Shown here: one piece after another, positions 25,476 to 34,808 of the stretch
How the letters are laid out: the number at the start of each line of letters is the position of its first letter
Numbering within the stretch: the stretch's first letter is position 1
DNA from: Vibrio ruber DSM 16370
GTDB lineage: Bacteria; Pseudomonadota; Gammaproteobacteria; Enterobacterales; Vibrionaceae
Reading direction: 5' to 3'
Length of the DNA: 48,560 nucleotides
Assembly (NCBI RefSeq): GCF_900163965.1
Contig: NZ_FULE01000036.1
Span: forward strand, 1-48,560
The notes under the pieces: generated by a model
Seen by the model: the letters and a program-made list of their open reading frames with translations, nothing else
Databases searched by the model: none
Told to the model about the DNA's origin: nothing
Position numbers and translations under genes: made by a program

Positions 25476-26129
25476 TTGATTGAAATAAATCATGTTCGAT
25501 TTTGATGTTGGCCGCAAATGAGGAAAATATTATCGCTGAATGAGTTGAATCATCTTCTGGCGGATTTCTATAACATGGGCTATTGGCGCCTGATAATTCT
25601 TTTTTTAGTGAACAGATCTCTATTGAGCTGAGCTATTTATTTCTTTTGCGACAATTAGGCTGATATGACCAGTGTATAGATTGGGTGAATAAAAAATGAA
25701 CATTTCAAATATATTGCGGATTAAAAATTCGGAATATCACACATGAGTATATGGGGGGGTATATTTTTATATGTGTGAAATAAATATTTAATTCATTCAA
25801 GTCGCATTAAAAATGGAATCAACATCATATTTTTATGATCTTGCGATTCTGTGAGTAACGTATTTTATCTACCTGATGCAAGAAAATTACTATGGTTATT
25901 TTATAAAAACCGAATAACATACACTTTTTTTGTCAAAATGAAAACTTTTTTGTGAAAATTTTATGCAAATTATTGGTGTGTATCATAAATGTAATCTGTT
26001 TGACATGTGGCCTTGGCTCATTTTGTGATCTTCTGCGGTAAATAAAAATTTATTAAATAATAAAAATGTTTTTAGATATCCTGCACTAGATTATTTTGTC
26101 AATATAAGAGAAAATTATTTCACCAATTA

Positions 26130-26229
26130 GGCAATATATTGCTTGAGTCAGGCAAGATATTGCCCAACTGATTAAAAAATAACCGGCAAGAATAAATAAA
26201 ATAGATAGATTCTAAGTAGTTGCCGGCAA
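26130..26229. promoter_or_regulatory. Cluster of GGCAA/TTGCC palindromes upstream of the T6SS genes
   Basis: GGCAATATATTGC (26130-26142) and GGCAAGATATTGCC (26151-26164) are palindromes whose centres are 21 bp apart, two helical turns. A third palindrome, TTGCCGGCAA, is at 26220-26229, and a lone GGCAA half at 26185-26189. This looks like a multi-site operator for a dimeric regulator. The regulator is not identified. Confidence 0.5.
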
Positions 26230-26297
26230 AATCGAATGATTATTAAACTGATTTTGCATTAATTTATACTTTTATCAGCTAACAACAGAGGCATAAT

Positions 26298-26582
26298 ATG
26301 GGAAACGGAATCGTCGTTGGTAATACAGGTTCTGATCATGATGGCTTTCCTCCTACTCCTGTCACCGCAGGGTCAGGAACCGTTAAATATGATGGTATTC
26401 CTGCGGCCCGACAAGGTGATCCTCTTGCGCCACATGATAAGCCGAAACATCCACCTCATGGACGCTCTATTGCAGCAGGTTCAGGTACGGTAATGGTTGA
26501 TGGCAAGCCAGCAGCCCGCGCTGGTGACCCGATTAGTTGTGGTGGTGCTTTACAAGGTGGTAGCAGTGTTAATATCGGCTAA
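26298..26582 (+). CDS. PAAR-domain T6SS spike-tip protein
   Basis: A 94-residue protein made entirely of a PAAR fold. It has the two Pro-Ala-Ala-Arg repeats (IPAARQGDP and KPAARAGDP), several His residues and Cys80, which would bind the tip zinc. PAAR proteins sharpen the VgrG spike and recruit cargo. Lacking extra domains, it is a plain tip rather than a toxin fusion. It is the first gene of the T6SS cluster, as in V. cholerae (VCA0105 position). Confidence 0.93.
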   Translation: MGNGIVVGNTGSDHDGFPPTPVTAGSGTVKYDGIPAARQGDPLAPHDKPKHPPHGRSIAAGSGTVMVDGKPAARAGDPISCGGALQGGSSVNIG

Positions 26583-27762
26583 AAACAGAGCATTTTTGCT
26601 CAGTGCTTTTGTGTTTGGCTCTTGTAGCAATATTGTCATGGCAGACGAAGTTGTGAATCCTGAGGCTGCTGTAACAATTGATGAAAACCCATATGGCACA
26701 ACTGTTACAACTGGCAAAAATGTCGTAACGAATAAAAATAATCTCGCTGATAGAGAAGGCTTCTCTGATTCTGATGAAAACTTGAATCGTGTTTCGATTC
26801 AGATGCCGGAATCAGATAATCAGAAAAAATATGATTACGATATTAATTTTTTGACCCCGGCTCAGGCTTATGAGAAAGGGCGTTTACTGCGCGCGCAGTT
26901 TAAAAATGAAGAAGCACGGCATTATTTGCAATATGCTGCCGACAAAGGTAATGCGGATGCTGCTTATTTATATGCGATAGAGTTGTCGGAGTACAACCCG
27001 ACCATCCGAACACCGCGGCTTGTCAGAGAGTATGTTGAGCAGGCGGCAAATTCAGGAAATTTGCACGCGATGAACTACCTCTACCAGCATGGCACTTGGT
27101 TACGTACCGTGATTCGACAGTCATGGCAGAAACGCTATCATGATGGATTGGTCAGACTTGCAGCCACACAACCGGCAAAAGCAGTTTATTATCTGTCGCT
27201 TTATTATGAAAAAACGGATCCGGATCAGTCTGAGTATTATTTACAACGGGCGATAGATTACAGCTATCCGCTGGCATGGATGGATAATTCCAGAAGATCA
27301 ATCAACGATATAAATCAGTTATATACGGAAACAAGATTTTCCACCGGGATCTATACCAACTACCGTCATGCGGCGGAGCATAATTTTATCCCGGCGATGA
27401 AAGCATGTGTGGAACTATACGAAGGCCGTGGTGATTTTAAGAAAGCTTTTGAATGGCGTCAGCGGGCACTGGATGCCGGTGACCTGACATCTCTGGCCGT
27501 TGTCGCGAAGATATATGCAGGCGAAGCGTCATCTTATCGCTTTGTGGATGAAGACTTAATTAAAGCCCGTGCTTATTCGGAGCTTTACTTGGATTATGCC
27601 GGTAGTGATCGCCTGACCAGTTTGCATAAATCAATGGAACAATTTTTTGTTGATATTACCAATGAGATGACGCCGCCGGATATTGAGCGTGCTCAAAGTA
27701 TTACAGACACTTATAAAGAAAAGGTAACCTTTTATAATCACGACACTTATTGGGATTTATAA
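26566..27762 (+). CDS. Exported Sel1/TPR-like repeat protein of the T6SS cluster
   Basis: A 398-residue protein from the GTG at 26566, chosen because AAGGTGG precedes it and the codons that follow make a signal peptide (KNRAFLLSAFVFGSCSNIVMA, cleavage before DEVV). The frame is open to 26497, but that part lies in the PAAR gene. It overlaps the PAAR 3' end by 17 bp. The mature part has Sel1/TPR-like helical repeats such as FKNEEARHYLQYAADKGNADAAYLYAIELSE and FKKAFEWRQRALDAGDLTSL. It occupies the VCA0106 position of V. cholerae, a conserved T6SS-linked gene of unclear role, and would act in the periplasm. Confidence 0.78.
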   Translation: MLISAKNRAFLLSAFVFGSCSNIVMADEVVNPEAAVTIDENPYGTTVTTGKNVVTNKNNLADREGFSDSDENLNRVSIQMPESDNQKKYDYDINFLTPAQAYEKGRLLRAQFKNEEARHYLQYAADKGNADAAYLYAIELSEYNPTIRTPRLVREYVEQAANSGNLHAMNYLYQHGTWLRTVIRQSWQKRYHDGLVRLAATQPAKAVYYLSLYYEKTDPDQSEYYLQRAIDYSYPLAWMDNSRRSINDINQLYTETRFSTGIYTNYRHAAEHNFIPAMKACVELYEGRGDFKKAFEWRQRALDAGDLTSLAVVAKIYAGEASSYRFVDEDLIKARAYSELYLDYAGSDRLTSLHKSMEQFFVDITNEMTPPDIERAQSITDTYKEKVTFYNHDTYWDL

Positions 27763-28014
27763 ATAAAGCACGGTGTTTTTATTTATTTCCCCGAATAAAA
27801 TAAGGGGATGTCATAATTGGTTGATTGGATTTGTGTTTAATATTATCGATTTGAAAACATTATTAAATAAATGGTCTTTTCATTTATTTAATTGATGCGA
27901 ATGTTATTCGTGTTCTCATATCTGAGTCAGAATTATTTCTGCTTAGATACCATTTTGCTGGTGAAATGAATATACGCAAGCAACGACTATTGGCATAGGT
28001 ATTGGAGACTTGAT

Positions 28015-28527
28015 ATGTCTAAAGAAGGTAGTGTCGCTCCGAAAGAGCGCATTAATATTAAATATGTTCCTGCGACAGGGGATCAACAGGCCGAAATTGA
28101 ATTACCACTCAAAACATTAGTGATTGGTGATTTCAAAGGTCATACAGAAGAAACACCGGTTGAAGATCGTCAATCCGTTTCTGTTGACAAAAACAATTTC
28201 GAATCAGTGATGCGTGAGAGCAACCTCTCAATCAGCGCAACTGTAAAAAATAAATTGGGTGATGATCCTGATGCTGAGTTACCAGTCGAACTGAGCTTCA
28301 AGTCATTGCAAGATTTTGCTCCGGATTCAGTTGCGGCTCAGGTTCCGGAATTGAATAAACTGATCGAACTGCGTGAAGCTTTGGTTGCTTTAAAAGGTCC
28401 TTTAGGAAATATCCCGGCATTCAGAGAACGCTTACAGGCGCTGATTGCATCTGAAGAGTCTCGTGAAAAGCTCCTTGCTGAACTGGATATTGTCGGCGGG
28501 TCTGAAGAGAAAGAACCTCAAGAGTAA
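28015..28527 (+). CDS. tssB: T6SS contractile sheath small subunit TssB (VipA)
   Basis: A 170-residue protein that pairs with TssC to form the contractile sheath. It shows the TssB N-terminus (APKERINIKYVPATGDQQAEIELPLKTLVIGDF), the conserved MRESNLSISATVKNKLG block and a C-terminal helix ending in acidic residues. GGAG lies about 8 bp before the ATG. A 252-bp AT-rich gap upstream of this gene may hold a separate promoter. Confidence 0.96.
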   Translation: MSKEGSVAPKERINIKYVPATGDQQAEIELPLKTLVIGDFKGHTEETPVEDRQSVSVDKNNFESVMRESNLSISATVKNKLGDDPDAELPVELSFKSLQDFAPDSVAAQVPELNKLIELREALVALKGPLGNIPAFRERLQALIASEESREKLLAELDIVGGSEEKEPQE

Positions 28528-28582
28528 CGATAGACGCAATACTTTTGGTGTTTTTTAACTTATTGTCATAGGAACTTGATTA

Positions 28583-30058
28583 ATGTCTGCTACAGAAGAA
28601 ACGGTACTAGAAAGCCCCCAGGCTGGTGAACTCAGCCTGTTAGATGAAATTATGGCGCAAACACGCCTTGCACCGAATGAAGAAGGTTATGATATCGCGA
28701 AAAAAGGCGTTGCCGCGTTTATCGAAAACCTGATTGGTTCAAGCCAGGAATCAGAGCCGGTTAACAAATCGCTTGTTGACCAAATGCTGGTTGAACTGGA
28801 TAAAAAAATCAGTGCGCAAATGGATGAGATCCTGCACCATGAAAAATTCCAGCAAATGGAATCTGCATGGCGTGGACTGAAGCTGTTCATCGACCGTACC
28901 GATTTCAGGGAAAACAACAAAGTTGATATCATCCATGTCACCAAAGAAGAACTGTTGGAAGATTTTGAGTTTGCACCAGAAATCTCTCAATCAGGCCTGT
29001 ATAAGCAGGTGTATTCTTCAGGTTATGGCCAGTTTGGTGGTGAACCAACAGGTGCGATGATCGGTAACTATGCGTTTACACCGTCCACACCGGATATGAA
29101 ACTGCTGCAATACATGGGTGCGCTTGGCGCAATGGCTCATGCACCGTTCATTTCGAGTGTAGGTCCTGAATTCTTTGGTATCGACTCTTTTGAAGAACTT
29201 CCTAATATCAAAGATGTAAAATCGATCTTCGAAAGTCCAAAATATACCAAGTGGCGTTCGCTGCGTGAGTCTGAAGATGCACGCTATCTGGGTCTGACTG
29301 CACCACGTTTCTTGTTGCGTGTGCCTTACGATCCAATCGAAAATCCAATCAAAACGTTTAACTACCAGGAAAGTGTCCGTGAATCTCACGAACATTATCT
29401 GTGGGGTAACACTGCCTTTGCATTTGCAACTCGTCTGACTGACAGCTTTGCAAAATACAGATGGTGTCCGAACATCATCGGTCCTCAAAGCGGTGGTGCG
29501 GTTGAAGATCTGCCTGTACACGTTTTTGAAACTATGGGTGCTTTGCAAGCGAAAATTCCGACAGAAGTGTTGATCACTGACCGTAAAGAATTTGAACTTG
29601 CCGAAGAAGGTTTCATTGCCCTGACCATGCGTAAAGGTAGTGACAACGCGGCATTCTTCTCTGCCAACTCGATTCAGAAGCCAAAAGTCTTCCCGAATAC
29701 GAAAGAAGGTAAAGAAGCAGAGACCAACTACAAGCTGGGTACGCAGCTCCCTTATATGATGATTATCAACCGTTTGGCGCACTACATCAAAGTATTGCAA
29801 CGTGAACAGATTGGTTCATGGAAAGAGAGACAAGACCTTGAGCGTGAACTGAATGGTTGGATCAAGCAGTATGTTGCTGATCAGGAAAACCCACCGGCAG
29901 ACGTTCGTAGTCGTCGTCCGCTTCGTGCTGCACGCATTGAAGTGTCCGATGTAGAAGGTAACCCAGGCTGGTATCAGGTATCTCTGGCGGTTCGCCCACA
30001 CTTCAAGTACATGGGTGCGAACTTTGAACTGTCACTTGTTGGCCGTTTAGATCAGTAA
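28583..30058 (+). CDS. tssC: T6SS contractile sheath large subunit TssC (VipB)
   Basis: A 491-residue sheath subunit, about the length of V. cholerae VipB. Conserved blocks include KFQQMESAWRGLKLFIDRTDF, GQFGGEPTGAMIGNYAF, FGIDSFEELPN and, at the C-terminus, NPGWYQVSLAVRPHFKYMGANFELSLVGRLDQ, the strand that links sheath protomers. It follows tssB by 55 bp. It has a 260-codon antisense frame that is not a gene. Confidence 0.97.
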   Translation: MSATEETVLESPQAGELSLLDEIMAQTRLAPNEEGYDIAKKGVAAFIENLIGSSQESEPVNKSLVDQMLVELDKKISAQMDEILHHEKFQQMESAWRGLKLFIDRTDFRENNKVDIIHVTKEELLEDFEFAPEISQSGLYKQVYSSGYGQFGGEPTGAMIGNYAFTPSTPDMKLLQYMGALGAMAHAPFISSVGPEFFGIDSFEELPNIKDVKSIFESPKYTKWRSLRESEDARYLGLTAPRFLLRVPYDPIENPIKTFNYQESVRESHEHYLWGNTAFAFATRLTDSFAKYRWCPNIIGPQSGGAVEDLPVHVFETMGALQAKIPTEVLITDRKEFELAEEGFIALTMRKGSDNAAFFSANSIQKPKVFPNTKEGKEAETNYKLGTQLPYMMIINRLAHYIKVLQREQIGSWKERQDLERELNGWIKQYVADQENPPADVRSRRPLRAARIEVSDVEGNPGWYQVSLAVRPHFKYMGANFELSLVGRLDQ

Positions 30059-30059
30059 T

Positions 30060-30497
30060 ATGTCTTACATTGCGCCTGAAGAGGTTGCATTTGGCGTCGG
30101 CTTCTTTGAACGCTTAGAAGCCGGCGAAAGACCCCGGTCTTTGACTCAGGGCCCAGATGCAAACGATGTGCTTAATTCGATCAAGCGGAACGTTTCCAAT
30201 GTTCTGAATACTCGGCTGGGAGAAGCGCAGAGCGCACCTGAGCTGGGGCTCGTTGATTTTAACGATGCGACATTGGAAACACTTGATCTGGCTGTCAGAA
30301 TCCGCATGGCGATTAAGGACTGTCTGAGAAAATATGAGCCACGATTGAAAGACATTGTGGTGACGTCAGAAAGAGACGATTTGAACCCATTATCACTGAG
30401 ATTTCGGATTACTGCCGAAGTGAACAGTAGTGCTGTTCATGACACAGTAAAACTGAATCTGTTATTGGATCAAAATCGTCAATATCGAGTGTATTGA
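30060..30497 (+). CDS. tssE: T6SS baseplate protein TssE (gp25-like)
   Basis: A 145-residue lysozyme-like gp25 homologue that joins sheath and baseplate. The family pattern FFERLEAGE, LNTRLGEAQSAPELGLVDFND and IRMAIKDCLRKYEPRLKDIVV is clear. It starts 1 bp after tssC and ends 3 bp before tssF. Confidence 0.95.
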   Translation: MSYIAPEEVAFGVGFFERLEAGERPRSLTQGPDANDVLNSIKRNVSNVLNTRLGEAQSAPELGLVDFNDATLETLDLAVRIRMAIKDCLRKYEPRLKDIVVTSERDDLNPLSLRFRITAEVNSSAVHDTVKLNLLLDQNRQYRVY

Positions 30498-30500
30498 TAC

Positions 30501-32273
30501 ATGGCACAAGATAAGTACTTTCGAGAAGAACTTTCATTTCTGAAAGAGCAGGGGAAGCGTTTCACTGAAATTCATCCCCAGCTTTCTCGTTTTCTTCACG
30601 GTCAGGTGACCGATCCGGATGTTGAACGTCTACTGGAAGGTTTTGCATTCCTGACAGCGCGCCTGCGCGAAAAAGTTGAAGATGAATTTCCTGAGCTGAC
30701 GCATTCGATTATTAATATGCTATGGCCGAATTACCTTCGGCCTGTACCCAGCATGAGTATTGTTGCGTTTGAGCCGGAATCGAAAGTCAGTGAGAAACAA
30801 GTGATCCGGGCGGGCATTCAACTCGATAGTTCAGAGAAAGTATTGGGTACGGTTTGCCATTTCCGCACTTGTCGTGATGTGGCGGTTTTCCCGTTGGTGA
30901 TTGAGGATATTACCTCTCACCATACCCGGGAATCGAGTACCGTTGATATCAATCTGGCGATGAAAGGCGAGATGTCCGTCGGAGAAGCGCTGGTTGATAG
31001 TCTGCGCTTTTATCTCGGTGGCGAGAAATATAGTGCACAAATGCTCTACCTGTGGCTCCATCATCATCTGGATAAAATGGTGATTGATGTCAATGGGACT
31101 GAATTCAGTATTCCCCGTGATGCACTTCAGTCGGTTGGTTTTTCCGGTGAAGATTCACTGCTGCCTTACCCGAAAAATGTTTATGAAGGGTATCGGATTC
31201 TGCAAGAGTATTTGTCATTTCCGGAGGCTTTCCATTTCTTTGATATCGGCATGTTAGATAAAGTGTTGCCGAAATCCGTGCGTGGCAAAATGACGCTGCG
31301 TATCCATTTCTCCAAGACTCTGCCGACCGATGTCCGGATTAATCAAAGTAGTTTTCAGCTTTACTGCGTGCCGATTATTAACCTGTTCGAGCACGATGCT
31401 GATCCGATTGACTTGACGGGTAAGCAGTCTGAATACCGTGTGATTCCATCGAGTCGTTATCCGTCACACTATGAAGTGTTCAGTATTGATGGTGTTTTCG
31501 GCTGGCAGGATAAAACGCAGGACAGTCAACGGATTCGCGGTGAAAAACGCGTTTATCACCCGTTTGAAAGCTTTCAACATCAGGTTGAGCGAGCCAGACA
31601 GCGTGAAGTGCTCTACTACCGCTCACGGGTGAAAGATAGTCAGCGTAATGATGGCTTTGACACCTTTATCTCGTTTATTCGCGGTGATGAAACGCAATCG
31701 GTTGATGTCGATGAAGCTATTTCGATCCAACTGACCTGTACCAATCGGCTATTACCGATTGAACTGGGGGTCGGGGATATCTGTCAGTCAACGGATTCCT
31801 CACCTGACTATGTCACATTTAAAAATATTATTTCACCGACTCAGCCGTTGCGTCCGGTTTTGGATGGCAGTTTGCTGTGGGGGTTAATTTCAAATTTATC
31901 ATTGAATTACCTGTCGCTGCTGTCAAAAGATGCACTGAGCAGTGTACTCAGAACGTATGACTTCCGGGCGCTGGTTGATCGTCAGGCCGAGCGTGTGGCG
32001 AAAAAACGTCTGGAAGGGATTATCAAAATAGAATCGAAGCCCATAGATAAATTATTAAGAGGGCTTCCTGTACGTGGTCTGCAATCCGAGATTCATATTG
32101 ATCAGAGCTGTTTTGGCTCAGAAGGTGATCTTTATCTGTTCGGTCGGGTGCTGAGCCACTTTTTTGCTTTGTATGCCAACATCAATTCATTCCATGAACT
32201 GATTTTGGTCAACGTCAGTAATAACGAGAAATACACATGGGGAACCCGGACAGGGATGCAGCCGCTGATATAG
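30501..32273 (+). CDS. tssF: T6SS baseplate wedge protein TssF
   Basis: A 590-residue baseplate wedge subunit, typical length. The N-terminus YFREELSFLKEQGKRFTEIHPQLSRFL and the block DPDVERLLEGFAFLTARLREKVEDEFPEL are diagnostic. It forms wedges with TssG, TssE and TssK. The final 37 bp overlap the start of tssG in another frame. Confidence 0.96.
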   Translation: MAQDKYFREELSFLKEQGKRFTEIHPQLSRFLHGQVTDPDVERLLEGFAFLTARLREKVEDEFPELTHSIINMLWPNYLRPVPSMSIVAFEPESKVSEKQVIRAGIQLDSSEKVLGTVCHFRTCRDVAVFPLVIEDITSHHTRESSTVDINLAMKGEMSVGEALVDSLRFYLGGEKYSAQMLYLWLHHHLDKMVIDVNGTEFSIPRDALQSVGFSGEDSLLPYPKNVYEGYRILQEYLSFPEAFHFFDIGMLDKVLPKSVRGKMTLRIHFSKTLPTDVRINQSSFQLYCVPIINLFEHDADPIDLTGKQSEYRVIPSSRYPSHYEVFSIDGVFGWQDKTQDSQRIRGEKRVYHPFESFQHQVERARQREVLYYRSRVKDSQRNDGFDTFISFIRGDETQSVDVDEAISIQLTCTNRLLPIELGVGDICQSTDSSPDYVTFKNIISPTQPLRPVLDGSLLWGLISNLSLNYLSLLSKDALSSVLRTYDFRALVDRQAERVAKKRLEGIIKIESKPIDKLLRGLPVRGLQSEIHIDQSCFGSEGDLYLFGRVLSHFFALYANINSFHELILVNVSNNEKYTWGTRTGMQPLI

Positions 32274-33253
32274 ATTCAGCTCAAGACAAGCAAGCGCTCA
32301 TACCAATACCGGATAAGGTGAGGTCGTACAATTTCTTCCAACTGGTGGAATTGCTACAAAAACTTCAGCACTCGAATCCGGAAGATGAAGATTGGGAAAG
32401 AATTTGTCGCCTGGTATTTAGTGCGAATCCCAGTTTGGGATTCTCGCCTGCTGACGTGACGGATTTGACCCGGTTCGATGACGAGCATTTGATTTTACAA
32501 ACCAACTTTTTTGGTTTGACCGGCTCGCAGTCTCCGTTGCCGGGCTTCATTCTTGAGCAACTGGCGACAGAAGATCCGGGCGGATTCAAACGTCCTTTTC
32601 TGGATTTTTTCAATAACCGCCTGATCAACTTGGTCTATCGGATCTGGCGTAAATATCGTTATTACGTGCGTTTTCAGGATGATGCGCAGGATCTGTTCTC
32701 ACAACAATTATTCGCATTAGTTGGATTGGCCGACCCTGATTTAAGGGGTGATACACCAATCAACTGGTGCAAGATGCTGGCGTATGCCGGTGTACTGGCC
32801 GGACGAAGTCGTTCTCCGCAGGTTGTCGCCGGAATTATAGCCCACTGTTTTGATTTGGAAGATGTCAGCATTCGCCAGTGGGAAAAACGCAGAGTTATGA
32901 TCGATTCGTCGCAGCAATTCAGTCTGGGTCAGCAAAATGGCAACTTGGGGATGAATACCGTCATCGGTGAATCGGTGATGGATTGCAACGGAAAATTTGT
33001 GATTTGTATTAAAGGGCTTTCTCGCCAGCGGTTTGCAGACTTTCTGCCGATCGGTAAGGAATTCCAACCCCTGTGTAAGTTGGTGGAATTCGTTCTGCGC
33101 GAGCAGATGGCTTATGACTTAGAGCTCTCTATGGATGAGAAAGAAGTCCCCGTGCTTCGGTTGAATTCTCAGGATAGTGTGGCTTTGGGGTGGTATTCGT
33201 TTCTTGGCTCCGGTGAGCGTGAGAAAAATGTATTAATTCAGGTGAGGCAATAG
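32237..33253 (+). CDS. tssG: T6SS baseplate wedge protein TssG
   Basis: A 338-residue wedge partner of TssF. Family blocks are YNFFQLVELLQKL, LGFSPADVTDL and LTGSQSPLPGFILEQLA, followed by FLDFFNNRLINLVYRIWRKYRY. The ATG at 32237 lies inside tssF. A GTG at about codon 28 just before the conserved YNFFQLVELL could be the true start, but no ribosome binding site supports it. Confidence 0.94.
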   Translation: MGNPDRDAAADIDSAQDKQALIPIPDKVRSYNFFQLVELLQKLQHSNPEDEDWERICRLVFSANPSLGFSPADVTDLTRFDDEHLILQTNFFGLTGSQSPLPGFILEQLATEDPGGFKRPFLDFFNNRLINLVYRIWRKYRYYVRFQDDAQDLFSQQLFALVGLADPDLRGDTPINWCKMLAYAGVLAGRSRSPQVVAGIIAHCFDLEDVSIRQWEKRRVMIDSSQQFSLGQQNGNLGMNTVIGESVMDCNGKFVICIKGLSRQRFADFLPIGKEFQPLCKLVEFVLREQMAYDLELSMDEKEVPVLRLNSQDSVALGWYSFLGSGEREKNVLIQVRQ

Positions 33254-33255
33254 TG

Positions 33256-34806
33256 ATGGTTCAGAGTAAACAGCCTTCCCTCAATATAATTGTCACCAAT
33301 GTTCAGGTACTGGAGTCCGGTTTGATCTCGCGGATGTCATGGACGCCTGCAGGTGGAACAATTGGAACGGCAACAGATAGTTTTTGGCATCTGACGGATA
33401 AGAATGGGGCGATTTACCCGAATCATTGTGAAATTCTCGTCGTTGATGGCGCTTTCTGCGTGCGTGATAACTGCGGTGAAACCTATGTGAATGGTTCATC
33501 GATGGCGCTGGGTCGCAACAAGTTAGCCCGATTGGAAAACAAAGACGAAATTCAGGTTGGTCCGTACTCTTTACGAGTCCACTTGGGTAGCAATAGTGAT
33601 GATGATATTGCTTCAAGCAATGTGTTGGAGCAGTTATTCGATGACGACCGCCATAGTCTTTTAGCCGACGATGACGGTGAAGCCGAGACATTAAACCGCG
33701 GTAATGAAGTGGATCACGGTGTGACTGACCCATTAATGGCACTGGATGAACTCTCGCCCCAGAACAAAGATGACAGCTATGTGTTGATCGATGGCGATGA
33801 GGATGAAATCCGGGCAGAAGATGAAACTCAAGAACAACCTTTGCTTGCGGCTGAAGAATATTACCAGCGTCCGTTGCAGGAAACACAGCAAGAAAACGGA
33901 GAATACGATATGACCGCCTCGATTAGTCTGAAGAAAATTTTCAGATTCGGGGCGTTAAAGTTGGGCAGAAAGTCCAAATCAGACGTACAGCAGGCAGCGC
34001 CTGTCAATACGCGCAGTAACCACACTAATGCGACAGACAATCAATCTGTGCACAACCGATCTGTGAGTCATGGATCAGTCGACTATCAATCAGTGAACAA
34101 CGAATCAGAGGGCTATGGGATGGATGAGAACGTACTCGATCTACTCGAAGAAGAAGTCGCAAAAAGCATGTCTTCAACATCAGAACAGTCTGTTGAAACA
34201 AATCATCATGGAAAACATCTGCTGACCGGCCCGATGCTGGATGGTCTGGGTGTGGATCTGACCGATAGCCATGATATGGAAAAAATGCATTTTCTGTCCG
34301 AAGAACTGGGCTTATCGCTTCAGGCATGTGTTAAAGGACTACTGGAGCTGCACAAGCAGGTGAATCATGGTCGTTTCGATATGATGAACCGCAATCTTCA
34401 GCCCATTGAAGATAACCCGCTGCGTCTGGGTCTGTCTTATGAAGAGACCATGAAAACCATGTATGACTCGCAAAAGAGTCTGGTGCATTTGTCTGCTCCG
34501 GCAGCTATCACTGAAAGTTTGAAAAGCATTCAGGATCACAACGAAGCCGTTCAGTATGCGACAACAGAAGCATTGAGCCAGATTTTGGCGGCATTTTCAC
34601 CTCAGGTACTGCTCCGTCGCTTTAATAATTATAAGCGCCCGAATGAACAGCGTAGCGACTCTGAAGATGCGTGGGCCTGGAATATGTACAGCAGTTACTA
34701 TCAAGAGCTGACTTCTAACCGTCAGAAAGGGTTTGAAAAACTGTTTTGGGAAATTTTCGAACAGGCTTACGACAAGAAAATCCGTGAGAAGCAACTGGAG
34801 TTCTGA
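33256..34806 (+). CDS. vasC: T6SS-associated FHA-domain protein (VasC/TagH type)
   Basis: A 516-residue protein from the ATG at 33256, preceded by GGTGAGG; a GTG at 33253 overlaps the tssG stop. Residues ~20-110 form an FHA phosphothreonine-binding domain (GTIGTATDSFWHL, GAIYPNHCEI, YVNG). A long acidic linker follows. It contains tandem pentapeptides of pattern xxxSV at 261-285. The C-terminal T6SS-FHA domain (~355-516) includes LNRNLQP-like NLQPIEDNPLRLGLSYEETM and FWEIFEQAYDKKIRE. FHA proteins can regulate assembly through Ser/Thr phosphorylation, but no kinase or phosphatase gene is in this cluster. Confidence 0.92.
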   Translation: MVQSKQPSLNIIVTNVQVLESGLISRMSWTPAGGTIGTATDSFWHLTDKNGAIYPNHCEILVVDGAFCVRDNCGETYVNGSSMALGRNKLARLENKDEIQVGPYSLRVHLGSNSDDDIASSNVLEQLFDDDRHSLLADDDGEAETLNRGNEVDHGVTDPLMALDELSPQNKDDSYVLIDGDEDEIRAEDETQEQPLLAAEEYYQRPLQETQQENGEYDMTASISLKKIFRFGALKLGRKSKSDVQQAAPVNTRSNHTNATDNQSVHNRSVSHGSVDYQSVNNESEGYGMDENVLDLLEEEVAKSMSSTSEQSVETNHHGKHLLTGPMLDGLGVDLTDSHDMEKMHFLSEELGLSLQACVKGLLELHKQVNHGRFDMMNRNLQPIEDNPLRLGLSYEETMKTMYDSQKSLVHLSAPAAITESLKSIQDHNEAVQYATTEALSQILAAFSPQVLLRRFNNYKRPNEQRSDSEDAWAWNMYSSYYQELTSNRQKGFEKLFWEIFEQAYDKKIREKQLEF

Positions 34807-34808
34807 TT

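Larger units (their letters stand above)
25265..26297. promoter_or_regulatory. 1-kb AT-rich divergent control region before the T6SS cluster
   Basis: No gene is visible on either strand across 1,033 bp. It should hold the promoters of the FIST-domain gene and of the T6SS genes. It contains a 20-bp tandem repeat at 25438-25475 and a cluster of GGCAA/TTGCC palindromes at 26130-26229. A possible sigma-70 pair lies at 26243-26270 (TTAAAC, 16 bp, TATACT), 27 bp before the PAAR gene, with a poor -35 box. Confidence 0.6.

Noticed and set aside
26130..26164. Sigma-54 -24/-12 promoters (GGCAATATATTGC and GGCAAGATATTGCC)
   Set aside because: The GG-to-GC gap is 9 nt, one less than the strict 10 nt of sigma-54 promoters, and the two-fold symmetry fits operators better.
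27994..28010. Sigma-54-like TTGGCATAGGTATTGG just before tssB
   Set aside because: The -12 element has GG in place of GC, and it lies too close to the start codon to leave room for a leader and ribosome binding site.
29018..29800. 260-codon antisense frame within tssC
   Set aside because: It is fully contained in the well-conserved tssC gene, and its composition is what the reverse strand of a sheath gene gives.
33293..33886. 197-codon antisense frame within the FHA-protein gene
   Set aside because: His/Arg-rich reverse-strand shadow of the acidic linker; no start context or family resemblance.
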